64,000 bases of DNA. Origin: Acidipila sp. (GTDB lineage: Bacteria > Acidobacteriota > Terriglobia > Acidiferrales > UBA7541). Below are positions 15,654 through 23,754 of this stretch, one piece after another (the stretch's first letter is position 1; each line of letters begins with the position of its first letter). A program made the translations under genes and the position numbers. The stretch is taken from contig JAAFGT010000025.1 of assembly GCA_010365215.1 (NCBI GenBank), positions 1 to 64,000 on the forward strand. Direction: 5' to 3'. The notes under the pieces are model-generated. The model was not told the DNA's origin. It did not search any database and saw only the letters and a program-made list of their open reading frames with translations.

Positions 15654-16147
15654 TTCGTCGCGGTGGTGAACGGGTCAAGCAACACCGGCGCGTCATCGTG
15701 TTCCGGAACGCCAGCAGCTTCCAGCAACTCAACATCGTCCGGCGCGATGACGGTATCCAGCAACTGCTGCAGTTCGACCAGATCACCGTAACTGATGCGC
15801 TCGGCCCGCAGTTCCCCGTGCAGGTACTTCAGTCGTTTGGTTTCTTTCGCTGTTGCCTTGCGGTACTCCAGTCGTTTGGTTTCCGCTGTTGCCTTGCGTT
15901 GCAACACCGGCGCGGCGACGGCGTTCTTCGCTGCGAGTTGTTTTTTAGCTTCGTGGATCACGATGAAGCAAATGTCGGCGCGCTTCAAGCGCTTCGCATT
16001 TTCCTCGGTGATCAAAATTTGTTCAGCGTCATCCAGATCGTTGGTGCTGACCAACGCGACGTTGAGCCCGACGAGGTAGTGATTGGTCTCGGCGATTTTC
16101 TTGATGGCGGTGACGATCTGCTCGGCCAGCGTTTTCGTTGTGGTCAT
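15650..16147 (-). CDS. Hypothetical protein with internal repeat (165 aa)
   Basis: I choose the ATG at 16147 (MTTTKTLAEQ); an 18-residue extension has no support. Residues near 100-125 contain a near-duplicated unit (RKATAETKRLEY, RKATAKETKRLKY), giving a charged coiled-coil segment. N-terminal half is alpha/beta (GLNVALVSTNDLDDAEQIL). Unknown function. Confidence 0.7.
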   Translation of the reverse strand: MTTTKTLAEQIVTAIKKIAETNHYLVGLNVALVSTNDLDDAEQILITEENAKRLKRADICFIVIHEAKKQLAAKNAVAAPVLQRKATAETKRLEYRKATAKETKRLKYLHGELRAERISYGDLVELQQLLDTVIAPDDVELLEAAGVPEHDDAPVLLDPFTTATK

Positions 16148-16197
16148 GGTCGTGTTCTCCAGTGGTTGTACCCATTCCCGCGCTTCATGGTGAGTGT

Positions 16198-16416
16198 TCA
16201 CGACGCCCGGTCGCGGGTGTCAATCACGGAGTGCCCGGCCTTGCGCTGTTTTTCGAGCATTGCGTCGGCGGTATCGTTCGCGTCGTCGCGGTCCGTCGTG
16301 TAGTACGAGTTGAGCACGCGATTGCCGACGTCGGTGATCCGGACGGTAAACTCTTCGTCCTTGCGGCGGACGGTCAAGCGGCGCGTTGCGATCCGGCTGA
16401 GAATTTGGTCAAGCAT
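16198..16416 (-). CDS. Hypothetical protein (72 aa)
   Basis: Starts at an ATG with GAAAGGATC upstream. Basic N-terminal helix (LDQILSRIATRRLTVRR), two short strands and a charged C-terminal helix (DDANDTADAMLEKQRKA). It is the first gene after the large non-coding segment. Not recognised. Confidence 0.7.
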   Translation of the reverse strand: MLDQILSRIATRRLTVRRKDEEFTVRITDVGNRVLNSYYTTDRDDANDTADAMLEKQRKAGHSVIDTRDRAS

Positions 16417-16549
16417 GGGGTGATCCTTTCGGTTGGGGGTTTGACGTGCCGTTGTGCGCGCCCTCGCTTCACGGCTGTCAGGCCGTTTTCGTCAGTGCTG
16501 ACACACCGACTACGTTACGCGAGGCGCACGCACAAAGGCGCGGTTGAAA

Positions 16550-17170
16550 ATGAATGGTCCCCGGCGCGTTGCCACGCCGGGGACCGCAATTGTTTTCACT
16601 TCGTTGTGTATTTCGCTGCCGTAGGCCATCACTCCCCGGGTCAGCTTCGAAAGTCGCAAGGTCTGTTCTTCAACACAAACGCCACTCAGTTGAGTGGCGA
16701 ATACTTGCGGCAGGTCTGTTTTTGGTTTTGGGCTCACCGGCATCTAGCCGGATATTGTCTCGGCTTACGTGAGAGGCCATCACTCCGCCTCACTTGTCGC
16801 CCTGCGTTCGCGCTGAATGGGTCCATTAATCCTATCGGGCTTTCGCCACCGGATTTTATGCGTGGTCACTCGGCTGGTCAGTTCGCCTCTTCCGCTCCAC
16901 CGTATGGTAATCGGTTGTCACTGGGGGTTGGCTGTCGCTACTGGGCCGCACGCTTTGAGTCACCCCTTGGGGTTCCCGTACGGACGCCACCGGATATAGG
17001 CCACCCCGGCGACGCCCTCATCAGCGTTACTTGTCAGTCGCTCTCCCATGAACTGGGATCACTCGCGCGCCGTTGTCGCCCCCATTGGTTTGGGGTCGAT
17101 CCGTCAAGATGGCCGTCAGGCCCGGTCGCGCTTCTGTATTCGGTTTTCAACCTACGCCCTTCAACTCCAT
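16550..17170 (-). ncRNA. Candidate large structured non-coding RNA (~620 nt)
   Basis: The 870 bases between 16416 and 17287 hold no credible gene. A near-consensus promoter (17203-17176) points into this stretch. Inside are many hairpins: 16556-16585 (11-bp perfect stem, possible 3' end, followed by ATTCATTTT), 16681-16698 (palindrome), GGCC-loop-GGCC near 17112, CCCC/GGGG near 16962-16971. Motifs occur in pairs: AGGCCATCACTCC (16623, 16774), CGCCACCGGAT (16845, 16985), AGGTCTGTT (16659, 16712). Size and paired motifs recall large phage RNAs such as GOLLD and ROOL, but I cannot align it to either. Ends are approximate. Confidence 0.6.
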
Positions 17171-17175
17171 AGGTG

Positions 17176-17203
17176 ATATTACCCGCTGCCCGGCCTATGT
17201 CAA
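17176..17203 (-). promoter_or_regulatory. Sigma-70-like promoter of the large RNA
   Basis: Minus strand TTGACA (17203-17198), 16-base spacer, TAATAT (17181-17176). The -35 is perfect and the -10 keeps the key T, A and final T. The predicted start is near 17170 and the next gene does not begin until 16416. Confidence 0.75.
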
Positions 17204-17232
17204 CGGTGTTTTGGTCATAAAATGGTAATTCT

Positions 17233-17260
17233 TTGACATTGGGTGCAGATTACCTATGGT
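17233..17260 (+). promoter_or_regulatory. Weak candidate divergent promoter
   Basis: TTGACA (17233-17238), 16 bases, TATGGT (17255-17260) on the plus strand. It would read antisense into the helix-turn-helix and recombinase genes. Two copies of GGGTGCAG flank the -10 region (17241 and 17266). Only the -35 is strong. Confidence 0.3.
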
Positions 17261-17286
17261 TTAGTGGGTGCAGTTCTTTTGCTTCT

Positions 17287-17637
17287 CTAGGTGTTTTTCA
17301 CCTTACCCTTAAGGGCACCTAACATGTCCTCTGCCGCCTCTGTAGAGGGAAAACCATATTCAGGCGGGAAGCGCACGTATTTCCGGGCGATCACCCATGC
17401 TATGAGCGGCTTACGGTTAACTTGCCACGGTGAGCCCGGCCCGGCGACCTGATAACCGATCTTGGTTTGCCCTATGAAACCTTCTGCTATCCACTCCTGC
17501 ACCCAACCCCGGATAGCACGGAGACTTGCGCCGGTGTAAAACTCCAACTCCGGTAAGGTCATCAACTCTGGAGCAGATGGTAAGCGATTTAAAATCGCGC
17601 GCCCGCGTGCAAAACGTTTCTTCTGATTAGCAGGCAT
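17287..17637 (-). CDS. Helix-turn-helix protein (116 aa)
   Basis: Basic N-terminus (NQKKRFARGRAILNRL), then MTLPELEFYTGASLRAIRGW, which fits a MerR/excisionase-like winged helix, and a C-terminal part with KPLIAWVIARKYVRFP. Following directly after a tyrosine recombinase gene (7 bases apart) it is a good candidate for a recombination directionality factor or regulator; this is inferred from position and size. Confidence 0.65.
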   Translation of the reverse strand: MPANQKKRFARGRAILNRLPSAPELMTLPELEFYTGASLRAIRGWVQEWIAEGFIGQTKIGYQVAGPGSPWQVNRKPLIAWVIARKYVRFPPEYGFPSTEAAEDMLGALKGKVKNT

Positions 17638-17644
17638 GTCAAGC

Positions 17645-18340
17645 TCACTTGATCGGGTTAACTGTGATGCTTCTTTCGTCCAGCTTGCGTTGATTTTCAG
17701 CGAGCGTTGACGGCGACAAATGCAGGTACACTTCAGACGATTTTAGCGATGAGTGTCTAAGCATTCCTTTAACCATCAACACATCTTTAAACATCTCGTA
17801 AATGTAGACGCCGCGCGCATGCCGCATTGCATGTGACGAATAGTGAATGGAAAGCCCGATCTTCTCAGCGTACGTGTTGAACACTCGGTCAAGCGTACGC
17901 GAGCTAACATGCCGCGCAATGTTGTGCGACGTGAACAAGAACTTTTGACGCGGGTGCATTCGCTTCAGGTACTCCGTCACGTACAACACGGCGGACGCCT
18001 CAACCTGCGGCGGAGACCGGCGCGGCAATCCCTGCGCACCTTTCTCGCGGCGCTGCTTAAGCGTTTGCAAATCCACTTTGTTGTCAGCGAGCCACTGAAA
18101 ACTTTCACGGTCGAGGATCGCGCATTCACTCACGCGCAGCGCAAAATAAAAGCAGCAGAACATCGCACAGTGATCACGGGCACGGTTGCGGTTGTCGGTG
18201 TCGGATGCGATAGCATTCAGCAACGCGGAGACTTGTTCTTCAGTGAGGAACTTGTATTTCTCCGGCTTGCCCTTCACGCCGCCGCGCTTGGGTTCACCGT
18301 TTAGTCCGGGATTGTGTCCCTTGCTTCGTTTGTAGCTCAT
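17645..18340 (-). CDS. Tyrosine recombinase/integrase (231 aa)
   Basis: The catalytic domain is complete: Arg69 in YFALRVSE, His170-x-x-Arg173 in SSHAMRH, His196 in MLRHSSL and Tyr205 in SSEVYLHL. At 231 residues it lacks a separate large N-terminal DNA-binding domain and is nearly all catalytic core, as in short plasmid/phage resolvases (XerC/D-like or integron-like size). It may integrate the element or resolve dimers. It overlaps the upstream gene as ATGA. G+C content is visibly lower than in the flanking genes. Confidence 0.9.
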   Translation of the reverse strand: MSYKRSKGHNPGLNGEPKRGGVKGKPEKYKFLTEEQVSALLNAIASDTDNRNRARDHCAMFCCFYFALRVSECAILDRESFQWLADNKVDLQTLKQRREKGAQGLPRRSPPQVEASAVLYVTEYLKRMHPRQKFLFTSHNIARHVSSRTLDRVFNTYAEKIGLSIHYSSHAMRHARGVYIYEMFKDVLMVKGMLRHSSLKSSEVYLHLSPSTLAENQRKLDERSITVNPIK

Positions 18341-18780
18341 GGTTGATCCGCGCCGCGTGGCGGAGGAAGCAATTCCCCCTGCAAGGTTGAATCGTACGCC
18401 GTCGGTTCCACGGTTGCATCAACTTTCGCGGACGACTCCGGCTCCGGCAGCGCGACCGGCGGCGCGACGAACAGTTGCGTCAGCACGATTGTGTGCGCCT
18501 CCAGTTGCCGCTTCAATCCTTCCGCAAGCAATCGCACTTTACACGGCAGCGCAATGTCGTGTGCTTCCATCCACTGGATAATCTGTCGCCCGTGTTCGAC
18601 CGTGGCCGGGTCCATCACCGCGAGTTGATTACGGTGATCGAACGCCCAATCAGAACACATGTCCATCGCTTTCGCGTCCGGGTTGTCGGACTGGTTGACG
18701 CGATCCTCCCAGACGCGCAGAAAACAATCCTGCGCGGAAGCGGACGTTACAAACAACAGCAACAGCACGGCGTATTTCAT
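18337..18780 (-). CDS. Secreted protein, unknown function (147 aa)
   Basis: The ATG at 18780 has AAGGAGGGAT upstream; the longer frame adds 12 residues before the signal and is rejected. MKYAVLLLLFVTSASAQ is a signal peptide with an A-S-A cleavage motif. The mature part has Cys residues in DCFLRVWED, MDMCSDW and LPCKV that could form disulphides in the periplasm, and a Pro-rich C-terminus. The TAATG overlap with the truncated restriction gene suggests recent juxtaposition. Confidence 0.75.
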   Translation of the reverse strand: MKYAVLLLLFVTSASAQDCFLRVWEDRVNQSDNPDAKAMDMCSDWAFDHRNQLAVMDPATVEHGRQIIQWMEAHDIALPCKVRLLAEGLKRQLEAHTIVLTQLFVAPPVALPEPESSAKVDATVEPTAYDSTLQGELLPPPRGADQP

Positions 18781-19199
18781 TATCCCTCCTTTGGTTTGCG
18801 CTGCGCGGTCTGCCATTGTGGGGTGCCAAAACTGCGCAACAAGATCAGCACAGCAGGAGAAAACTGATAAACGGCCTTTGGACTATTCACCGGACGATCT
18901 GGTTTGTCAGGGTTATAGAGGGCAACTCCGGCATCGACAAACTGGTGCATCGTCTGGCGTCGGAACGTCTCTCGCGTGTTTGGCGCGTATTCCTTACCGT
19001 AGTGCTCCCGTGACCAATCCATGATTGGCGTGATGCCGACAAGGGGATTTCCAGCCTGTGCCCACGTCTTGTTCGGGGGCAGATTCAGCAGTGCCAAAAG
19101 GGACAACGCTGATCGTTCGTTGTGCTGCGCACGCGGCAGGCCAAGAGAAATGAGGATTTGATGCGCCTCGTCGATATGATTTTTATTGTTCGTTGTCAT
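18780..19199 (-). pseudogene. Truncated BsuBI/PstI-type restriction endonuclease (N-terminal domain)
   Basis: The 139 residues match the N-terminal domain of the BsuBI/PstI restriction enzyme family: GLPRAQHNERSALSLLALLN, NPLVGITPIMDWSREHYGK, YAPNTRETFRRQTMHQFVDA and the end NSPKAVYQF. Intact members are about 310-330 residues; the C-terminal catalytic domain is missing here, the frame ending RKPKEG at the ribosome site of the next gene. It should therefore not cut DNA, though it might still bind. It follows the cognate-type methylase by 79 bases. Confidence 0.85.
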
Positions 19200-19278
19200 G
19201 CGGTCAGATTATCCAGTTGCCCATCAATCATTTCCTGCGTCGCCTCGCCACAACGCATTGCCCATTCCCCAAGCTCAA

Positions 19279-20640
19279 TTAGCGCCTTTCTACTTGGGTA
19301 TGTCCACTGGAACGGCGGAAATTTTCATCAACGCCGGTCGTATTGAGGTACATAGCCAAGCCACGTGCAAGAGCTTCTGGTAAGCCGTGCTTGTTCTCGT
19401 GATACATGTTCAGGTGATTTTCTAGGCCCAGCATTTCGGCATTGCCGAATGTGTCTGGCTGCACCACGCAGGCAACAATCCGGCGTTTTTCTTCCTTTGA
19501 GGAAAAACGACGAACCACGCAATAGAAGCCATTCGGATAAAGCCACTTTTCAGTTTCAGCGTTGCGCTTGATGGCATTTGGCTTCTTGATGCCCTGTTTC
19601 GGCCAGTCGATGTTTTGACCAGCAAAATGTGCGGGGTACAGCAGGGGCACCGTGCCCGGTTCTGGCATCTCACAGAGATGCTCTTTCAGTCGAAAATCGA
19701 CAACCGGCCCGGTCGATATTTTTATACCTACATCCGCCAATGAAGAGCGAATCGCGGTTGAAAGCTCGATGGCATTACGCTCTTGTGAAGTCGGTACATG
19801 GATGAAACGCTCGGAATCATCGGGGAATACGATCCGATTGAAGGGGTGCGTATGCGTCACGAGGTCGTCGAAGCTGTCATCGGTCGAGGTAGTCACGGTC
19901 ACATCACCTTGCTCGCCACCACGCTCCAGCAAAAGGATGATGTTCTCCTGCAGGACATCATCATCCTTGAATGCTTTGCTCCGTGAATCAAACAGGTGCA
20001 TGTGCCGAATTGCCGCTCGCTCAAGCACAAAATCGCGGAAATCCCGGTAATAAGGGCCATTGCAAAAGCTGCGCGGGATGATGGCAACGACTTGTCCACC
20101 CGGTGCGGTTAGCGCCACTGCGAGTGCAACAAAAGCCGAATACAGATTAACTGTCTCAATACCGACTGTGCGCAACGTCAGCCGGTGCTCTGAATTACTC
20201 TTGATCTTCTTGTACGGTGGATTCAGGATCGCGTGCGTAAAACGGCCTTGGCCCTGCTTGCAGAGCATCGAAGCATGTTCGATGAAGTCATCCGTCACGA
20301 TATTTGACTTCACGGCCAAACGCTCGCCATAAGCCGCCATAGTTTGTGCAAGGTGGGTGCGCAAAACCGGGTCGATCTCATAAGCGCACGCCTCCACTTT
20401 GGCAAAGCCAAAGCCACCAACTGCCCAGCGGTCAAGAAACGCACATGACAATGCACCAACGCCCGCGCCTGCATCAAGAAGTTTGCAGGTCTGTAGGGTA
20501 CTGGCCGGGAACAGGGATGCCATGAACCGTGCGACGCTTGAAGGTGTCATGAACTGGCCGAATTCGGCTTTGTGCTTCTGAGCGGTCAGTGGTGCCACTC
20601 GGCGGCGAACGTTGTCAGCGTGTTCAAGTAGTTGCAGCAT
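19279..20640 (-). CDS. N6-adenine DNA methyltransferase (Eco57I/M.PstI type, 453 aa)
   Basis: N-terminal FGQFMTPSSVARFMASLF is the typical start of this class. Motif I is LLDAGAGVGALS (SAM binding), and motif IV is NPPY at 140-143, diagnostic of N6-adenine transfer. A C-terminal target-recognition region follows (about 290-453). Paired with a BsuBI/PstI-like nuclease fragment, the expected target is CTGCAG, a site that occurs repeatedly in this window (for example 1451 and 1529). With the nuclease broken it may protect the element from host restriction. Length is normal and the catalytic motifs are intact. Confidence 0.9.
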   Translation of the reverse strand: MLQLLEHADNVRRRVAPLTAQKHKAEFGQFMTPSSVARFMASLFPASTLQTCKLLDAGAGVGALSCAFLDRWAVGGFGFAKVEACAYEIDPVLRTHLAQTMAAYGERLAVKSNIVTDDFIEHASMLCKQGQGRFTHAILNPPYKKIKSNSEHRLTLRTVGIETVNLYSAFVALAVALTAPGGQVVAIIPRSFCNGPYYRDFRDFVLERAAIRHMHLFDSRSKAFKDDDVLQENIILLLERGGEQGDVTVTTSTDDSFDDLVTHTHPFNRIVFPDDSERFIHVPTSQERNAIELSTAIRSSLADVGIKISTGPVVDFRLKEHLCEMPEPGTVPLLYPAHFAGQNIDWPKQGIKKPNAIKRNAETEKWLYPNGFYCVVRRFSSKEEKRRIVACVVQPDTFGNAEMLGLENHLNMYHENKHGLPEALARGLAMYLNTTGVDENFRRSSGHTQVERR

Positions 20641-20649
20641 TTCCGTTCC

Positions 20650-20907
20650 TCATTGGCGCGGCGAAACGACGCCGACGTGCTTGTAAAGAGTGGTACGTGA
20701 CACGCCATAGCGACGGGCGACATCAGCCACATGAATATCTGGATCGCGCAAAAGCGCCTTTATCTCTCGCACCTGCTTGTCGTCAAGTTTCGGTTTTCTG
20801 CCACCAGCTCGACCTCGGGCACGGGCGGCCACCAATCCGGCTTGTGTGCGCTCCCGAATCAGATTTCGCTCGAACTCGGACAGAGCGGCGAACACATGAA
20901 AAATCAA
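20650..20907 (-). pseudogene. Serine recombinase (resolvase) remnant, C-terminal part
   Basis: The 85 residues LIFHVFAALSEFERNLIRER to the end match the E-helix and C-terminal helix-turn-helix of Tn3-type resolvases/invertases; HVADVARRYGVSRTTLYKH is the recognition helix. The N-terminal catalytic domain with the active serine is absent. In the same frame the homology continues upstream (SSDRAAGK) into the last codons of thyX, until a TAA near 20948. It is the relic of a transposon or invertase gene cut by a rearrangement. Confidence 0.85.
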
Positions 20908-21782
20908 CTTGCCCGCTGCGCGGTCAGAACTGTCATGTTTTCCTTCGGAAAATTCTTACGGTACTGCCGCCAACCGGTAAAATTACCACCCTCAGCAATG
21001 AACTCTAACCGATCACGGAACCATTGAATGTCTTCTAACTCGTCGGGTTTTTTCAACGCTTGTGCTGCGTGTTCGAATGGTGACAAGTGCCCCGACGCGA
21101 GCAGCCGGTCGTGCAAATCGTAGTCTTTCGCGTGGTCGATCTCACCTTCCATAGTCAGGTAAGAAGTGCGTGCCGCCCGTGCCGTTGTGATCTTCAGCAT
21201 CTGCTCAGTGGTCAAATTTTCGTCGATGTACTTATCAGCAAAAGGCAAATGCCACTCGCCTTCTTTCTTCTCGACCGGCGTGCCGTCCAAGTAAAGATCG
21301 AGCATCTTAAACGCGAGCGCTTGAAACTCCGGCTGCGCGTCTTTGTGCGCGCGGAGATTGAAAAAGTTCACGTAGTCGGTTGCCGTGCAGAGCGTCGTCA
21401 TGTGCGCGAACGGTTCGAGCACACGATTACAGATCGACTTGTGGAGTCCATGCTCAGCCATCGCTTGGGCGTGCAACACTGCTTGGTCACGGGCGTGTAA
21501 CCACGTGGCTATGCAATGTTCTTTTTGCTCAGAAGAAAGCGTTTCACCGGACTGCATTCCTTTTTGTTCCGCACCCCAGTGAACGGGCATGGCTGGGTTT
21601 GTTTTCACCGCTTCGATCATCTTCTTCAGCGGGATTGCACGGCTGCTTGCGGCGTTGCGTGAAAACATCCGGTGTGTCATGAACTCGCTGTGAATAAAAC
21701 GCGGGTACGTCAGCAAGAACGTCGTGATGCGTGCACCGTTCTCAACGTTAAAACTGTCAGCTACGATCTTGGCTTCGATCAT
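20904..21782 (-). CDS. thyX: Flavin-dependent thymidylate synthase ThyX (292 aa)
   Basis: Makes dTMP from dUMP using methylene-tetrahydrofolate and FAD/NADPH. The ThyX motif is present as HRMFSRNAASSRAIP (37-51). Further matches: VLEPFAHMTTLCTATDYVNF and the C-terminal SPFEHAAQAL. The start ATG at 21782 has GAAAGGATC upstream. The last ten residues (MTVLTAQRAS) overlie resolvase sequence read in another frame, so the original C-terminus was probably replaced; the catalytic regions are upstream of that point. It lies beside thymidylate kinase and DNA polymerase genes. Confidence 0.95.
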   Translation of the reverse strand: MIEAKIVADSFNVENGARITTFLLTYPRFIHSEFMTHRMFSRNAASSRAIPLKKMIEAVKTNPAMPVHWGAEQKGMQSGETLSSEQKEHCIATWLHARDQAVLHAQAMAEHGLHKSICNRVLEPFAHMTTLCTATDYVNFFNLRAHKDAQPEFQALAFKMLDLYLDGTPVEKKEGEWHLPFADKYIDENLTTEQMLKITTARAARTSYLTMEGEIDHAKDYDLHDRLLASGHLSPFEHAAQALKKPDELEDIQWFRDRLEFIAEGGNFTGWRQYRKNFPKENMTVLTAQRAS

Positions 21783-21811
21783 CGGGGGCGATCCTTTCGG
21801 TTATAACGTGT

Positions 21812-22546
21812 TCAAGTGCTTTTCCGGCAACCGAGAACTTTGCTCAGATGCTCCAGCATCTGCCCGCAAATTTCCTGCGGCATCTTCGTTGCGTTGACGG
21901 GGATGATGTTGTGGGCGCGCGAGTCCGCAATCGCTTGCAGGTGATTGAACTTTGGTTTCTCGCCAATGTACTCGCCGTGCGGATACTGTGACGGAAAAGA
22001 ACCGGTCTTGATCTTCAACGAATTGTATTGATCGTTGACGTGGCGCATGAACTCGTCGCCGTTGTCCTCGATCCGGCAATGCTCCTGCCGCGTGTCCTTC
22101 CGACGCAACGCTTGCCGCGCCAGAATTTCCTCGACCGGCAACTGAAACACGAAGTAATAGTCGGCCATCAAATTCAGGCCAACCAAGTCCTGCAGCTTGA
22201 TCAACCAATCCGCCTGCATCCCGCTGGCCTGCCCGTACACGAAGTCGGTGATGCGATTGAACCGGTCGCACAGTACAATGCCGCCTTCGGCTGAAAACGT
22301 AGCGAACTCCGCTTCGAACTGCACGGAGTCCGCCGCGAAAATCAATCGCTCCGCTGTCGGTGCAATGGTCAGCCCCGGCATCTTCACGACTTTGCGCAGC
22401 TCCTGCCCGGCGCGCGTGGAACCGGGGTGCCTGACGCGCTTGACTCGGTCAGTGCTCATGCCCCGGTCAATCGTCAGCTTGTCGTACAACAGGTCCAGCG
22501 CAGTGCTTTTTCCGCTGCAATCAGCGCCGTCAACTGCAATGATCAT
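21812..22546 (-). CDS. tmk: Thymidylate kinase-like protein (244 aa)
   Basis: Phosphorylates dTMP to dTDP. P-loop GADCSGKST is at residues 7-15, and the DR motif is in VLCDRFNRITDF. A lid-like basic region (RQALRRKDTRQEHCR) follows, and the C-terminal 80 residues extend beyond the usual ~210 residues. It overlaps the small helix-turn-helix gene upstream by four bases on its 5' side and precedes thyX by 29 bases, forming a dTTP supply pair. It could also act on another nucleotide. Confidence 0.85.
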   Translation of the reverse strand: MIIAVDGADCSGKSTALDLLYDKLTIDRGMSTDRVKRVRHPGSTRAGQELRKVVKMPGLTIAPTAERLIFAADSVQFEAEFATFSAEGGIVLCDRFNRITDFVYGQASGMQADWLIKLQDLVGLNLMADYYFVFQLPVEEILARQALRRKDTRQEHCRIEDNGDEFMRHVNDQYNSLKIKTGSFPSQYPHGEYIGEKPKFNHLQAIADSRAHNIIPVNATKMPQEICGQMLEHLSKVLGCRKST

Positions 22547-22788
22547 GACGTCTCCTTTTCAAAACGGTTGTTTGTGACAAGCCACTGAATCAAAGCGTCG
22601 CGCGTGATCACACGCACGGCCCCTTCCTGCGTGAATGGCAGACCGCTGTACAACGCCCAATTGCGCAGCGTCGTCGGCGTCAGGCCCAGCAATTTTGCGT
22701 AGCTGTTGGACGTCCCCGTCGGCGGCAACGCCGCGACGCGTTTCATCGACACCTTTAAGTTTCCGCCGGTCGGTCTGCCTGATGGCAT
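22543..22788 (-). CDS. Excisionase-like helix-turn-helix protein (81 aa)
   Basis: The ATG at 22788 gives MPSGRPTGGNLKVSMKRVAA followed by SYAKLLGLTPTTLRNWALYS and a wing with GAVRVITRDALIQWL. This is the MerR/excisionase-like winged-helix pattern. The 5' extension to 22929 is Arg/Ser rich and a shadow. The end overlaps the kinase start by four bases. It may regulate transcription or be a DNA-binding accessory factor. Confidence 0.7.
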   Translation of the reverse strand: MPSGRPTGGNLKVSMKRVAALPPTGTSNSYAKLLGLTPTTLRNWALYSGLPFTQEGAVRVITRDALIQWLVTNNRFEKETS

Positions 22789-22792
22789 GACG

Positions 22793-23128
22793 TTACCTCG
22801 CGAGGACGTACTTCTTTTCGATGACTTTTTCCCACCACGGTGGCGGCACAACAATGCCGCACTCCACCGGCGTATTGTAAAACACCAGACAGCGATGCTC
22901 GAAAATGGTAAAGTTTTCACCCGCTTCAAACGCCTGCGCGCACGCCACCGCGCCGCCTTCGTTAACGATGGGTGCGTTTGTAAAGTACTCGCGATCCAAT
23001 ACGCGAATTCTGCGCACCACGTCCGTCAACCACGCGACGGGAACCGCTACACCAAAAAAGTTGTCGACTTCGGGGTTATCTTTTTTCTGCCCGAAAATCG
23101 GAACGCCGGGATCGTCCCTCTTCGCCAT
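22793..23128 (-). CDS. Hypothetical protein (111 aa)
   Basis: The ATG at 23128 is preceded by AAGGAG at 9 bases. Contains PVAWLTDVVRRIRVLDREYF, FTIFEHRCLVFYNTPVECGI and VVPPPWWEKVIEKKYV. Mixed alpha/beta; Trp/Pro-rich end. Not recognised. Confidence 0.7.
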   Translation of the reverse strand: MAKRDDPGVPIFGQKKDNPEVDNFFGVAVPVAWLTDVVRRIRVLDREYFTNAPIVNEGGAVACAQAFEAGENFTIFEHRCLVFYNTPVECGIVVPPPWWEKVIEKKYVLAR

Positions 23129-23141
23129 GCCAAACCACTCC

Positions 23142-23534
23142 TTAAAAAGACTCCGCGCCTTGAACCGACTCGTGATCACTCATCACGCGAACGTGTACCT
23201 TCGACGCGTCGAAGGCTGGAAAACTTTCAACGATCCACGGGCGCATGCTCTGTTCGAACCAGCGCCGCCATACTTCAGCTTCGTGCTCGCCGGGAAACCG
23301 GTTGAAGTAACACAGGTTCACCGAGTCATATTTCAAGCCCTGTTGTTCAAACACGGGCTGCAGCTTCTCCGGGAACGGATTTTCCCAGCGCGAAATCTCC
23401 GCGACCTTGACCGCGTTCGTGCCGGGTTGATGCTGCGCCGCTTGCTGATCGATCTGATCGACCATGCGCTGCAAATACGCTTGGCCCTGCTCCGGCGTCA
23501 GTTCGCGGTGAATGAAAATTTGTAGCAATGCCAT
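23142..23534 (-). CDS. Hypothetical protein (130 aa)
   Basis: Start at the ATG at 23534, overlapping the stop of the small membrane protein by one base. N-terminal helix HRELTPEQGQAYLQRMVDQI with a Gln-rich continuation; C-terminal part has GEHEAEVWRRWFEQSMRPWI and a VHVRVMSDHES strand. Soluble, unknown. Confidence 0.7.
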   Translation of the reverse strand: MALLQIFIHRELTPEQGQAYLQRMVDQIDQQAAQHQPGTNAVKVAEISRWENPFPEKLQPVFEQQGLKYDSVNLCYFNRFPGEHEAEVWRRWFEQSMRPWIVESFPAFDASKVHVRVMSDHESVQGAESF

Positions 23535-23752
23535 TACCATTTCTCCCCTGTCAGAGACCAAAAAATAAAAAATAGACCGGCTGCGGCCTCACAGAACAGT
23601 ACAAAACCTACAGAGCCCGCGTTAGCGCCCCACGGCGACCAAATCGACCAAATCGCCACGACTAAAAGAGCGAGCCCAAACAACGCGGCAAAAATTTTCT
23701 TTATCGCAGCGACGTACGTGACAACCATCTTTTCAATTGGGTCTTTTGCCAT
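23534..23752 (-). CDS. Small two-helix membrane protein (72 aa)
   Basis: Starts MAKDPIEKMVVTYVAAIKK with GGAGAAG upstream. Two hydrophobic segments: IFAALFGLALLVVAIWSIW and GSVGFVLFCEAAAGLFFIFW, separated by a short loop. The layout resembles small class II holins, but no lysis enzyme lies next to it, so this is only a possibility. Confidence 0.65.
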   Translation of the reverse strand: MAKDPIEKMVVTYVAAIKKIFAALFGLALLVVAIWSIWSPWGANAGSVGFVLFCEAAAGLFFIFWSLTGEKW

Positions 23753-23754
23753 GG

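Noticed and set aside
16510-17172. Open frames within the large non-coding segment, including 77 codons on minus and 344 codons on plus
   Set aside because: No ribosome sites, no domain-like sequence, and they cross perfect hairpins; the strong promoter and paired motifs favour an RN
22197-22577. Second thymidylate-related gene on the plus strand
   Set aside because: It is the antisense shadow of the thymidylate kinase gene.
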